This document shows, one piece after another, positions 35,955-44,476 of a stretch of DNA of 64,000 nucleotides (positions are counted from its first letter, which is position 1; each line of letters starts with the position of its first letter). Origin of the DNA: Bacteroidota bacterium (GTDB taxonomy: Bacteria; Bacteroidota; Bacteroidia; Sphingobacteriales; Sphingobacteriaceae); NCBI GenBank assembly GCA_018828585.1, contig JAHJVW010000027.1:1-64000 (forward strand), written 5' to 3'. A model generated the notes under the pieces. It ran no database searches. It was not told the DNA's origin and saw nothing but the letters and a program-made list of their open reading frames with translations. The position numbers and the translations under genes were made by a program.

Positions 35955-37346
35955 ATGCAGAGCTACGAAGAATTTCTTGACCTTAGTGTTGGCTTCCCGC
36001 AGGAAGGTTTTGATATTATTGACGATGAATTATATTTCCATGATTTGAATCTGATGGAAATGATTGAAACTTATGGTACACCCTTAAGATTCACCTATTT
36101 ACCCATCATTAGCAAGAAAATTCAACAGGCGAAAATCCTTTTTCAAACCGCTATTCTTAAAAATAATTATCGAGGCACCTATAAATATTGCTATTGTACC
36201 AAAAGCTCGCATTTCCGTCACATTGTGGAGGAAGCTTTAAAAAATGATATTCACCTAGAAACATCGTCGGCTTTTGATATGCCCATGATTGATGCATTAG
36301 AGAAAAAAGGCTCACTTACCAAAGATGTAACTGTCATTTGCAATGGTTTTAAAACTTTTCAATACAAGCAATACATCATCGATATGTTGCATGATGGTTT
36401 TACCAATATCATTCCTGTTTTAGACAATAAAGAAGAGTTTAACCTTTACGACGATGAGATTGACATCGATACGCCTTGTAATTTAGGAATTAGAATAGCT
36501 GCTGAAGAACAACCAGATTCGCAATTCTATACCTCCAGATTAGGCGTTAGACAAGAAGATGTGATTGATTTTTACAACAATAAAATCATTGGGAATTCGA
36601 ATTTCAAAGTTAAATTACTTCATTTCTTCATTAATTCTGGAATTACAGATACGCCATATTACTGGAACGAATTAGAAAAATATGTGACGCTATATTGCAA
36701 ATTCAAAAAAATCAACCCTGATTTAGACACTTTAGACATCGGTGGCGGAATGCCTTTTAAAGATTCTTTGGTATTTGATTTCGATTATGAATACATGATC
36801 AACGAAATCATCAAGCGTATCAAAGAAATTTGTGCAGAGCATGAGGTGATGGAGCCAGATATCATTACCGAATTTGGTAAATATACCGTTGCCGAAGCAT
36901 CAGGAATTTTATATAAAGTTTTAGGGCGTAAACAACAGAACGACCGCGAAAAATGGTTAATGTTAGATGGTTCTTTCATCACCAATTTACCGGATATTTG
37001 GGCCATGAACCAGCGCTATGTGTTGTTACCCATTAACAATTGGGATAGCGAATACGAAAGGGTAAACTTAGGCGGCATTACTTGCGATGGACAAGATTAT
37101 TACAATCAAGAAGCACATGTGGGCAACGTTTTTATGCCTAAAACACGTAAAGTACAATTTTTGGGTTTCTTCCATACAGGCGCTTATCAAGAGGTGTTAA
37201 GTGGTTATGGCGGAATCCATCATTGCTTGCTTCCATCTCCAAAACATGTCATCATTCGCAGAAACCGTGATGAGACTTTCAACTACGAGGTTTTTGGGGA
37301 AGAGCAGAATAGTAAGCAGGTAATGAAGATTTTGGGTTACTTATAA
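35955..37346 (+). CDS. Arginine decarboxylase (PLP-dependent, fold type III)
   Basis: A 463-residue decarboxylase with an alanine-racemase-like TIM barrel and a C-terminal beta domain. The PLP lysine lies in YKYCYCTKSSHFRHI (about residues 77-91), LDIGGGMPF is the phosphate-binding glycine loop, and the C-terminal domain has the MLDGSFITNLPD and GGITCDGQDYY segments. Bacteroidota enzymes of this form are annotated as biosynthetic arginine decarboxylase and make agmatine for polyamine synthesis. They are shorter than E. coli SpeA. Its position after two arginine-using hydrolases supports the substrate. It likely has its own promoter in the 142 bp upstream. Confidence 0.85.
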   Translation: MQSYEEFLDLSVGFPQEGFDIIDDELYFHDLNLMEMIETYGTPLRFTYLPIISKKIQQAKILFQTAILKNNYRGTYKYCYCTKSSHFRHIVEEALKNDIHLETSSAFDMPMIDALEKKGSLTKDVTVICNGFKTFQYKQYIIDMLHDGFTNIIPVLDNKEEFNLYDDEIDIDTPCNLGIRIAAEEQPDSQFYTSRLGVRQEDVIDFYNNKIIGNSNFKVKLLHFFINSGITDTPYYWNELEKYVTLYCKFKKINPDLDTLDIGGGMPFKDSLVFDFDYEYMINEIIKRIKEICAEHEVMEPDIITEFGKYTVAEASGILYKVLGRKQQNDREKWLMLDGSFITNLPDIWAMNQRYVLLPINNWDSEYERVNLGGITCDGQDYYNQEAHVGNVFMPKTRKVQFLGFFHTGAYQEVLSGYGGIHHCLLPSPKHVIIRRNRDETFNYEVFGEEQNSKQVMKILGYL

Positions 37347-37364
37347 CTAACAAAGTTCCTGTTC

Positions 37365-38351
37365 ATGAGAAAATCTTTTCTAGAGCTTCACCATGAATTC
37401 GAAAGAGTTTTATTGAACTTAGGCTTTTCGCCTGAAAGAGCCGATGCTTGTGCGCAAATTTTCACTCAAAATAGTTGCGACGGCGTTTATTCGCATGGCT
37501 TAAACCGTTTCCCTGTATTTATAGGTGATATTAAAAAAGGATACATAGATATTCATGCATCACCAAAACTGGTGAAAAGTATGGGGGTGATCGAACAATG
37601 GGACGGACAATTGGGTCTCGGAGTGTTAAATGCTCAATTCTGTATGCAAAGGGCGATTGAATTGGCTAAACAAAACGGAATGGGTTGCGTGGCTTTAAAA
37701 AACACCAACCATTGGATGCGTGGCGGTACCTATGGCTGGCAAGCTGCGGATGCTGGTTGTATCGGGATCAACTTCACCAATACCATTGGCATTATGCCTC
37801 CTTGGGGTGGTAAATCACCCGCAATTGGCAACAACCCGCTCATCATAGCAGTTCCTCGCAAAGAAGGTCACATCGTCTTAGATATGGCCATGTCGCAATT
37901 CTCCTACGGTAAAATGCAGGAAGCAGAACTGAAAAATCAGGAGCTCCCCTATTTTGGCGGTTATGACAATGCTGACCAACTCACTAGAGATCCAAAAATC
38001 ATTCAGCAAAATAAACGCTCCTTGCCCATAGGTTTTTGGAAAGGATCTGGCTTAGCCATGATGTTGGATCTATTGGCAACTTTGCTCAGCGGAGGAAAAT
38101 CAACCGGAGCAATCACCCAAACCGGAGAAGAAAAAGGTGTTTCACAAGTTTATATCTGTTTTGATTTAGAAACCTACGAAAATAGCGAAGCTTTAATTAA
38201 TCAGATTTTAACCTTTACCAACTCGGCAGATAAAATAAACGATGCTGAAATTACTTATCCTGGTGAACGTACGCTGCAAACCCGAAAATACAACCTTGCA
38301 AACGGCATTCCAGTGGATGAGAAAATGTGGGCGGTTTTGCTTTCGTTATAA
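37365..38351 (+). CDS. yiaK: Ldh_2-family dehydrogenase, 3-dehydro-L-gulonate 2-dehydrogenase type
   Basis: A 328-residue NAD(P)-dependent oxidoreductase of the malate/L-lactate dehydrogenase 2 family, which lacks a Rossmann fold. Hallmarks are SHGLNRFPVFIGDIKKGYI (about 42-60), GMGCVALKNTNHWMRGGTYGW, NFTNTIGIMPPWGGK, IGNNPLIIAVP and LPIGFWKGSGLAMMLDLLA. The tryptophan-rich NHWMRGG and PPWGG segments fit the YiaK subgroup, which reduces 2,3-diketo-L-gulonate. No other genes of L-ascorbate or gulonate use are adjacent, so the physiological substrate is uncertain. It starts 18 bp after the arginine decarboxylase gene, probably in one transcript. Confidence 0.85.
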   Translation: MRKSFLELHHEFERVLLNLGFSPERADACAQIFTQNSCDGVYSHGLNRFPVFIGDIKKGYIDIHASPKLVKSMGVIEQWDGQLGLGVLNAQFCMQRAIELAKQNGMGCVALKNTNHWMRGGTYGWQAADAGCIGINFTNTIGIMPPWGGKSPAIGNNPLIIAVPRKEGHIVLDMAMSQFSYGKMQEAELKNQELPYFGGYDNADQLTRDPKIIQQNKRSLPIGFWKGSGLAMMLDLLATLLSGGKSTGAITQTGEEKGVSQVYICFDLETYENSEALINQILTFTNSADKINDAEITYPGERTLQTRKYNLANGIPVDEKMWAVLLSL

Positions 38352-38425
38352 ATGGTTCATGGTTGATGGAGGATGGTTGATGGAGGATGGTTGATGGGAG
38401 ATAGTTGATGGTTGATGGAGGATAG
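38352..38425. repeat. ATGGTTGATGGAGG repeat cluster after yiaK
   Basis: Begins at the first base after the yiaK stop codon (ATGGTTCATGGTTGATGG) and then has three to four near-perfect 16-bp units of GGTTGATGGAGGATGG type. It is related to the other clusters, but with an AGGATGG variant and fewer inverted pieces. Confidence 0.7.
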
Positions 38426-38510
38426 TAGTTTTAAGTACTGCTTAATCTTGAATCTTATGTCTAGATTCTTGCATCTTTCTATCCTTACTCTTTAATCCTT
38501 CATCCAACAC

Positions 38511-38891
38511 TCACTCTTCAAAATCCGAGTACAAAACTTTTCCATTTAGAATAACCTCGTGTATGCCCAGGGTACTGGTCATCGGGCTAAACTTTGTAAA
38601 AAAGCTCGGTTTAGTAATATATAAGGTCACCTTGTTTCCTACCAAAGCTTGACGCAAAGCATCCACACTCAAGTCTTTTTTCAGACCCTCACCAATGTAA
38701 AAAATCCCTCTAACCCCTTGTAAACTAATCGTGATATCTTTCAGTCCATTTTCGTTAACATAGCTAACGATTCCTTGCTTCATCTCTGAATTCTCAGGAC
38801 TGGCTTTTTGTGGGATAATGGCAAAAACAACCAAACTAATGATCCCTAAAAAGACAAAAATGGGGAGATAGATTTTAATCAGATTTTTCAT
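38511..38891 (-). CDS. Hypothetical membrane-anchored protein
   Basis: A 126-residue protein with one N-terminal membrane helix (about residues 7-27) and a soluble, probably periplasmic, domain with alternating hydrophobic residues (GIVSYVNENGLKDITISLQG, NKVTLYITKPS, IHEVILNGKVLYSD), suggesting a small beta-rich fold. I do not recognise the family. It stands alone, convergent with yiaK across a repeat cluster. Start ATG 38891 is supported by the hydrophobic segment directly after it. Confidence 0.6.
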   Translation of the reverse strand: MKNLIKIYLPIFVFLGIISLVVFAIIPQKASPENSEMKQGIVSYVNENGLKDITISLQGVRGIFYIGEGLKKDLSVDALRQALVGNKVTLYITKPSFFTKFSPMTSTLGIHEVILNGKVLYSDFEE

Positions 38892-39055
38892 GGGATAGGT
38901 ATTGAAATTTAAAGCATTAAGATAGCAAATTTTGATTTGAAAACCAATACTTTCCTTCTGAAAATTAAAGGCTAGCCTTTCTGATGACTTACAAAAAACG
39001 GGCTCCTATTAGAGGTTATACTTCGCTTTTATTCCTATTTTTTCATCAAATAAAA

Positions 39056-39082
39056 AAAGGGCGCTTTATAAAAACGCCCTTT
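39056..39082 (-). terminator. Terminator of the DUF4382 lipoprotein gene
   Basis: AAAGGGCG (39056-39063) pairs with CGCCCTTT (39075-39082). On the reverse strand the stem is followed by a T run (complement of 39058-39052). It lies 23 bp after the stop codon. Confidence 0.8.
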
Positions 39083-39105
39083 CTGTTAAAATTAATGTAT
39101 GCTTA

Positions 39106-39864
39106 TTAATTCAAAGCAACTGTACCCATATTAGTGACCGTACCTTTGGTTACCGCTACATTGGTAATCGACTTGTTAATGTAGGGAGCCGAGGTTTCAA
39201 AATTTACTTTATAAGAACCTTCTGGCATACCATTAAAATAATATTTACCTGTGGCATCAATAATGGTACCTACGGTATCTACACCTGATATGGCATAAAT
39301 TTTAGGTGATGATGCGATTGGCGTTACAAAACCTGTAATAGCACCAGACACCGCTTGCGGAATAGCTCTAATCACTGGTTTTAAAATATATTTTCCGTTA
39401 CCAGTTTGTACAATTGATTTAGCAGCATCAAAATCTAATAATAAAGTATAGGCAACACCATCTAATAATTCCTCTTGTACTTTCAATTTTACTCCAGACG
39501 TTTGACCGCTTGGTGTAGTTAAATCATAATTTACGCCTCCAATTCTTACATAATTACCAGTTGGTTCTAAAACCAATCTTACTTCTTTCAATGTTCCAGA
39601 AGGAATCGTTTGAGATGCAATTAAAGTATCTCTACCGTTTCTAAACTTCAAGATATCAAAAGCCTTGCTACCCACATTAAGGGTAACATCTCCTCCGGAG
39701 GTCTTTACATTTATTTCTTTAACATTTAGCACAACGGCATCGTAATTTCCTGGACCATCAGTAATCTTGACATTCATTGTTGTATTACTAGAAGAGCTAC
39801 TCTTCTGGCAAGCTGTTAATCCCATTAACAAACCTGCAAACGATAATATCAATATTCTTTTCAT
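39106..39864 (-). CDS. DUF4382 domain lipoprotein
   Basis: A 252-residue lipoprotein. The lipobox is LTAC (Cys 19), followed by a serine-rich linker, then a DUF4382 domain (about 28-165). This shows MNVKITDGPGNYDAVVLNVKEINV, FDILKFRNGRDTLIASQTIPSG and VKLKVQEELLDGVAYTLLLDFD, all typical of the family. The C-terminal part (about 170-252) looks like a carboxypeptidase-regulatory-like beta domain (SGAITGFVTP, GTIIDATGKYYFNGMPEGSY). It is presumably anchored in the outer or inner membrane; the function is unknown. It is a single-gene unit with its own terminator. Confidence 0.85.
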   Translation of the reverse strand: MKRILILSFAGLLMGLTACQKSSSSSNTTMNVKITDGPGNYDAVVLNVKEINVKTSGGDVTLNVGSKAFDILKFRNGRDTLIASQTIPSGTLKEVRLVLEPTGNYVRIGGVNYDLTTPSGQTSGVKLKVQEELLDGVAYTLLLDFDAAKSIVQTGNGKYILKPVIRAIPQAVSGAITGFVTPIASSPKIYAISGVDTVGTIIDATGKYYFNGMPEGSYKVNFETSAPYINKSITNVAVTKGTVTNMGTVALN

Positions 39865-40285
39865 TTCGCGTTTTTATTTTGTTTGATGAGGCTAATTCGA
39901 ATACTGTGCCAAAAAAAGAATTTTTGATGCCTTACGCTTTAATAATTAAATTATTGTTGGAAGTAGAAACTATTAAAAATTAGCATCGGTTCATCATACG
40001 ATCAAACAAGGCAGAACGAAGGATGAGTATAGTCATAAGCAAGGATAAAACTCATTAAAAACTATTTTTTAAGCTAAAAAACAACCAATAAAGTAGATTT
40101 AAAAAGGCTTTCTTTTAGAATTCTTCGGGATTTGTTTTAGTGCGCTTTTAGAAACACCCCTATTTCTAAAAGAAATCTAAAAGCAGGTAAGAACGAGGTA
40201 AGAAGAAGGTGGGGAGATTAAAATGCAATACGTAATTTGTTGTGGCAGCTATTTTTCTTTAGTTTTAAAACATATCATCTAACTA
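39865..40285. other. Gene-free spacer with a small hairpin
   Basis: No gene is seen in this 421-bp divergent region between the DUF4382 gene and the secreted-protein gene. A 9-bp perfect hairpin, TTTTAGAAA (40146-40154) with TTTCTAAAA (40163-40171), has no T run and may be a decayed repeat. A direct repeat AGGTAAGAA occurs twice near 40185-40205. Confidence 0.5.
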
Positions 40286-40693
40286 ATGAAAAGAATATTC
40301 ATGCTTCTTGCGATTTCATCATTGATGATTTCAAAAATATACTCACAGCAAACTAAAAGTATTCATTTAACAGCATTTGATTTAACAGAAATTCCTGATT
40401 CACTAATGGGTTCTTCTTGTGTTTATTCAGCTTCGAAAGTGCAACATGACGCTAATAAATTTCTCTTTTTCGACGACCTAAATGGGACATGTATCATAAA
40501 AATAGACCATCAAATTATTATTATAAAAGCCAAAGAGAATAAATACACCTATGGAGACTATACCATCTATATCCAAAAAGAAAATAAAATAGCTGAGTTA
40601 GATGAGGGATTTATTTTGAATGCCGAATTAGTCATCATAGACCGAAAAGGGAATAAGGTGATTAGAAAAGTTTATGGGAGTTGTGGAAGTTGA
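40286..40693 (+). CDS. Hypothetical secreted protein
   Basis: A 135-residue protein with a Sec signal peptide (MKRIFMLLAISSLMISKIYS, cleavage about residue 20-21). The mature part is beta-rich, with two Cys (SSCVYSAS and GTCIIKID) that could form a disulfide and a third near the end (GSCGS). No family is recognised. It lies next to the restriction-modification operon but in opposite orientation and shows no nuclease or helicase signs, so a link is not suggested. Confidence 0.6.
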   Translation: MKRIFMLLAISSLMISKIYSQQTKSIHLTAFDLTEIPDSLMGSSCVYSASKVQHDANKFLFFDDLNGTCIIKIDHQIIIIKAKENKYTYGDYTIYIQKENKIAELDEGFILNAELVIIDRKGNKVIRKVYGSCGS

Positions 40694-40922
40694 GTTTAAA
40701 GTATCAAGTTGACTCACCAACATTTCTCAAGTTTATTTAAGGACTTAGGTTGTTTAAGCTTTAATAAACAATGTTGAAAATTTTAAAATTAGTATCCGCT
40801 TCAAGTATGATTGGTCGTTTAGTAAAAATAAAATTATCCTGAATTAGGCAATTGTACTTTCAAACTTTATTCAAGTTATTCTATTTAAAAATATTATCAG
40901 TACAAAACAAATGCAAAATGGA

Positions 40923-41996
40923 TTATTTAAAACGGATTTGTAAGTTTAGTTTAAAATAATATTGTCCGTCTTCTTCATAGATTTTACCAAAATCGTGTCT
41001 TGTACTGCTGGCTGTTTCAAGTTTTGTGTTTGCGAATAAATAGTTCTCAAATTGATTTCGATTATATATATGGTAGCATAAAACCTCGCCATTTTCTTTC
41101 ACAATTAAATAACCACCTGTTGCATCATATAATCCAGTCCAAACTTTTGAGGGTGTCATCCCCAAGGCCACGTCGGTTAGAAAACGTTTTATTTTGTATT
41201 CATAAAATGTATGAGAAAACTGGTTGTCGAAGTTTAAAGGATTCGAACTATTAATAGATTCCGTTATGTCCTTTATAGAATTTAATGGAGTAGTGAAAAA
41301 AGTCTTTAAAGTTTCAGAAACTATATTTGGTAAAAGGCTATCAATAAGTACGAGATTGTTTTTAAAAACATCTTGCTGAGGTGTAATAAATTTCAGTTTA
41401 CCTCCAGCATTTTTTATTGCTTCAATTCTGTCTTTTATCTTGCTTTTTGTGTCAATTTCATTAATGGATTTTATTTCCTTATTGTTTGGTCTAAACCCTA
41501 AAATTTGATAAATAAAATTTGTTGTTTTGCCAGCATTTAAAAGGGTTGCGTCTCCACCAATTTGAGATTTTATACTAAAACCTAACTCAGCTTGTTGATT
41601 AATTTTCTGATCGTGAATTACAATTCTTATGTCAGTTTTTGAAGAAGATTTTGCTTTTAAAGTCTTACAATTTAAAGAACCCATAAAAGCTTCTGTTTCA
41701 GGAATACTGAAAGTCCCTTTTGAAGATTTTATTTTAGATAATAGCTTTGATGATTGTTCAATAAAAGTTTTGATTGGGATTCTTAATTCTTCTTTTCCAC
41801 CAGATATGATAATCAAATCTGCATCGATTTCGTATTCATAATTACTACCGCTTTCGGTACGAATAATTTTAATTATAGGATAAAAAAGTTCTTCTATTTT
41901 ATTTAAATCCTCATCTCCACCAAATAGTTGTTTGTCGCCTAACAACTTAAATAAAGCATAAATCTCGCTCCATTCGCCTTTATTTCCTGTTATCAT
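40923..41996 (-). CDS. HpaII-family type II restriction endonuclease
   Basis: A 357-residue protein matching the HpaII endonuclease family in overall sequence and length (HpaII itself is of nearly the same size). Readable family stretches are GNKGEWSEIYALFKLL at the N-terminus, ELGFSIKSQIGGDATLLNA (candidate metal-binding core with Glu and Lys), FLTDVALGMTPSKVWTGLYDATGGYL and RHDFGKIYEEDGQYYFKLNLQIRF. HpaII cuts CCGG; the same site is expected here because the adjacent methyltransferase is also of HpaII type. Its first 17 bases overlap the methyltransferase gene, so translation is coupled. Confidence 0.9.
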   Translation of the reverse strand: MITGNKGEWSEIYALFKLLGDKQLFGGDEDLNKIEELFYPIIKIIRTESGSNYEYEIDADLIIISGGKEELRIPIKTFIEQSSKLLSKIKSSKGTFSIPETEAFMGSLNCKTLKAKSSSKTDIRIVIHDQKINQQAELGFSIKSQIGGDATLLNAGKTTNFIYQILGFRPNNKEIKSINEIDTKSKIKDRIEAIKNAGGKLKFITPQQDVFKNNLVLIDSLLPNIVSETLKTFFTTPLNSIKDITESINSSNPLNFDNQFSHTFYEYKIKRFLTDVALGMTPSKVWTGLYDATGGYLIVKENGEVLCYHIYNRNQFENYLFANTKLETASSTRHDFGKIYEEDGQYYFKLNLQIRFK

Positions 41997-43212
41997 TGAT
42001 TTTTATTCCAATTAATTTTAAGATATTTTCTGCTGTTGCTCGAATTGCAGGAACTGCAACCGAATTCCCAAATTGTTTATAGGCAGAAGCGTCCGCAACT
42101 GGGATTTTATATTTATCAGGAAAGCCTTGAAGTCTTGCCCATTCTCTTGGAGTCATTTTTCTGATTCCTTCTCTATTTACTGTTCCTTTAATGTGAGTTG
42201 TTGGTGTGTAATCTGTAATTCTGTGATCTAAAACCAAATTTCTTTCTCTGCCCATTCCACCCACAACGATTGCATTTGCAATTCCATGGTCAGGAATAAT
42301 TTCATAACCAAAACCATTTCCTTTATTTGCGTGTCGTTCTTTGTGATTGATTAAAGTCTGAAAATATTGAGTTGAAAGATAATATTTGGTCGGAACTACA
42401 TTTTCTTCTCTAATGTCTGCAAATTTCACTTCCTCTTCGGTCGGTTTTGGGTAATGAAATTCAGTTACATTTTGGTCAGCTCTAAAACCTACAATATAAA
42501 TTCTTTCACGATTTTGAGGAACTCCAAAATCTTTTGCGTTTACAACTTTTGGTTCGGGAACAAAATAACCAAGGTCATTTCTTAAAACGTTTAGAATGGT
42601 TTCAAGTGTTTTTCCTTTGTCATGATTTCTCAAGCCTTTTACGTTTTCTAGAAAAATTGCTTTTGGTTTTTTTTCTTTAATGATTTCGGCTACGTCAAAA
42701 AACAAAGTTCCTCTAGTGTCATCAAAACCACCACGTTTTCCAGCAATAGAAAATGCTTGACAAGGAAAACCAGCACATAAAACTTCAAAACCGTCTGGAA
42801 TAAATTCTTTAGTTTCTTTTTTAGTAATGTCCCCAAAAGGAACTTCTCCAAAATTTACTCTATACGTTTTTTGTGCTTCTTTGTCCCATTCAGAACTAAA
42901 AATACATCTCCCTTCTAATTCTTGTAAAGCCATTCTAAAACCTCCAATACCAGCAAAAAGATCTATAAATGTGAATTTTTCAGTTCCTTTTTTTGGTCCT
43001 AAGAAAGGAGCTTTTTTTTCAAAAATCTCAGTCTGTAAAGCATTGTATACTTCAGGTGTCTCTTCAAAATAATTTTGAAAGATTAATTCTGCTCCTTTAG
43101 CATAAACACTTTCAGAATTATGTAAATGATGGGTTAATACTGCTTGATCCATTAAAGAAAGTGATTCCAAATATGATTTACTTTCTTTTTTTGAAGATTT
43201 CTTTAGTTTCAT
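41980..43212 (-). CDS. DNA (cytosine-5)-methyltransferase, HpaII type
   Basis: A 410-residue C5 methyltransferase with all main motifs: I, DLFAGIGGFRMAL (84-96); IV, GFPCQAFS with catalytic Cys 151; VI, ENVKGL; VIII, QNRERIYIVGF; and X, QFGNSVAVPAI. Between VIII and X lies the target-recognition region, which reads like that of M.HpaII as I remember it (KERHANKGNGFGYEIIPD, VVGGMGRERNLV), so CCGG is the probable target. An N-terminal extension of about 75 residues precedes motif I. It is expressed from the controller operon and overlaps both neighbours (4 bp with the controller, 17 bp with the endonuclease). Confidence 0.93.
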   Translation of the reverse strand: MKLKKSSKKESKSYLESLSLMDQAVLTHHLHNSESVYAKGAELIFQNYFEETPEVYNALQTEIFEKKAPFLGPKKGTEKFTFIDLFAGIGGFRMALQELEGRCIFSSEWDKEAQKTYRVNFGEVPFGDITKKETKEFIPDGFEVLCAGFPCQAFSIAGKRGGFDDTRGTLFFDVAEIIKEKKPKAIFLENVKGLRNHDKGKTLETILNVLRNDLGYFVPEPKVVNAKDFGVPQNRERIYIVGFRADQNVTEFHYPKPTEEEVKFADIREENVVPTKYYLSTQYFQTLINHKERHANKGNGFGYEIIPDHGIANAIVVGGMGRERNLVLDHRITDYTPTTHIKGTVNREGIRKMTPREWARLQGFPDKYKIPVADASAYKQFGNSVAVPAIRATAENILKLIGIKINDNRK

Positions 43213-43442
43213 TTTTCAACCCCCTTTGAAAAAATATCGTGGTTGAAAAATTCTTTTACACTTATTTCAAGAGCTAAAACTATTTTCTCTAAATTTATAA
43301 CAGATATATTTCTCTTCCCATTTTCAACTTCATTTACATAGGTTTTGTCAAGGTTAGCTTTAAATGCCAATACCTCTTGGGTTAAGCTCAACCCCTTCCT
43401 TAACTCCTTAATTCTTAGACCTATTTTTTCCCTTATATCCAT
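43209..43442 (-). CDS. HTH controller protein of the restriction-modification operon
   Basis: A 77-residue XRE-type helix-turn-helix protein: LRIKELRKGLSLTQEVLAF, then NLDKTYVNEVENGKRNISVINLEKIVLAL. Size and position fit C proteins that first activate and then repress type II restriction-modification operons by binding C-boxes upstream of their own gene. Matching C-boxes are present at 43465-43490. Its TGA stop overlaps the methyltransferase ATG (ATGA). The start codon is only 23 bp from the proximal C-box, suggesting a leaderless or very short-leader transcript, as is known for this class. Confidence 0.85.
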   Translation of the reverse strand: MDIREKIGLRIKELRKGLSLTQEVLAFKANLDKTYVNEVENGKRNISVINLEKIVLALEISVKEFFNHDIFSKGVEK

Positions 43443-43464
43443 TGCGGAAATCTAAGATCAATTC

Positions 43465-43490
43465 GACTATAAGTCAATCGGATATAAGTG
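43465..43490 (-). promoter_or_regulatory. C-box operators for the controller protein
   Basis: GACTATAAGTC (43465-43475) is a perfect GACT-N3-AGTC C-box. GGATATAAGTG (43480-43490) is a degenerate second copy, with centres 15 bp apart. This is the paired distal and proximal operator layout known for C-protein promoters. Read on the coding strand the order is the weaker box, four bases, then the perfect box, then the controller gene. Confidence 0.8.
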
Positions 43491-43559
43491 AACTTTTAAG
43501 AATGTTAATAATTTTTTAAATGTCCTTCACTAAGTCAATTAAATCAGAAGGTTAATCAA

Positions 43560-43650
43560 AGCCAGTGAATCGCCCCACGGAGATCATCACGTCGTTGCAC
43601 TCCTCATGATGACGTGGTAAAATGAAAGGATGAATCATGATGACGCAAGC
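43560..43650. repeat. Fragment of an interspersed repeat upstream of gldA
   Basis: The region holds CATGATGACG twice (near 43606 and 43636) and a CACGTC...GACGTG inverse pair, within unusually GC-rich sequence for a spacer. It resembles the GATGACG/GTTGC-type interspersed repeats common in this group of bacteria. It separates the restriction operon from gldA. Confidence 0.4.
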
Positions 43651-43762
43651 AACAAAATAAATACCTTCATCATTATTTGGATTAACTCAAAATTTATAGC
43701 TTTGAGCAACGTTTTTAAAAAAGCTTTTGGCCTTCCGCTAACAGCATTAAGCATTCTAAAAA

Positions 43763-44473
43763 TTGAGTATCAGCGTAAACGCATTAAGCAAAACTTACGG
43801 AACACAAAAAGCAGTAGATGGCATTTCATTTGAAGCGACATCAGGAAAAATTTTAGGCTTTCTGGGTCCGAATGGAGCAGGGAAATCTACCACCATGAAA
43901 ATGCTGACTTGCTTTTTACCACAAACTGCCGGACAAGCATCTGTTTGCGGTTTTGATATTGCTACGCAGTCTTTAGATGTCAGAAAAAGCATCGGCTATT
44001 TGCCCGAGAGTAACCCGCTGTACCACGAAATGTATGTGAAAGAGTTCTTAAACTTTGTGGGCGAAACTTATCAGGTAGCGAATTTAAAATCGAGAATTGA
44101 AGAGGTCATTTTAGCGACGGGCTTAGGGCAAGAGCAGCATAAGAAAATCGGGCAATTGTCTAAAGGCTATAAACAAAGGGTAGGTTTGGCGCAAGCCATT
44201 ATCCACGACCCTAAAGTGTTGATTTTAGACGAACCAACATCGGGTTTAGACCCCAATCAATTGATAGAAATCAGAAAGCTGATCAAAGAGTTGGGTAAAA
44301 CCAAAACGGTGATCCTTTCTACACACATCATGCAGGAGGTGGAAGCCATTTGCGATGAGGTCATCATCATTCATAAAGGTAAAATTGTAGCCAACGATTC
44401 GTTGAAAGGATTGCTAGAAAAGCATCAGCAAAAATCGCTGGAACCTATATTTATTAAACTCACTAAAGACTAA
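43763..44473 (+). CDS. gldA: ABC transporter ATP-binding protein GldA
   Basis: A 236-residue ATPase. Walker A is GPNGAGKST (about 36-44), the signature is LSKGYKQRVGLAQ, Walker B is VLILDEPTSGLDP and the H-loop is STH. The N-terminus ISVNALSKTYGTQKAVDGISF fits GldA. The start is a TTG at 43763; no ATG lies in a suitable place. GldA works with GldF and GldG, encoded just downstream, as an ABC complex needed for gliding and protein secretion in flavobacteria; in non-gliding relatives the role is unclear. The order gldA-x-gldF-gldG implies one operon. Confidence 0.9.
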   Translation: MSISVNALSKTYGTQKAVDGISFEATSGKILGFLGPNGAGKSTTMKMLTCFLPQTAGQASVCGFDIATQSLDVRKSIGYLPESNPLYHEMYVKEFLNFVGETYQVANLKSRIEEVILATGLGQEQHKKIGQLSKGYKQRVGLAQAIIHDPKVLILDEPTSGLDPNQLIEIRKLIKELGKTKTVILSTHIMQEVEAICDEVIIIHKGKIVANDSLKGLLEKHQQKSLEPIFIKLTKD

Positions 44474-44476
44474 ACT

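Noticed and set aside
40923-43490. Larger phage-defence island around the restriction operon
   Set aside because: The flanking genes (a small secreted protein, gldA) show no defence-type domains, and no integrase or tRNA attachment site is near.
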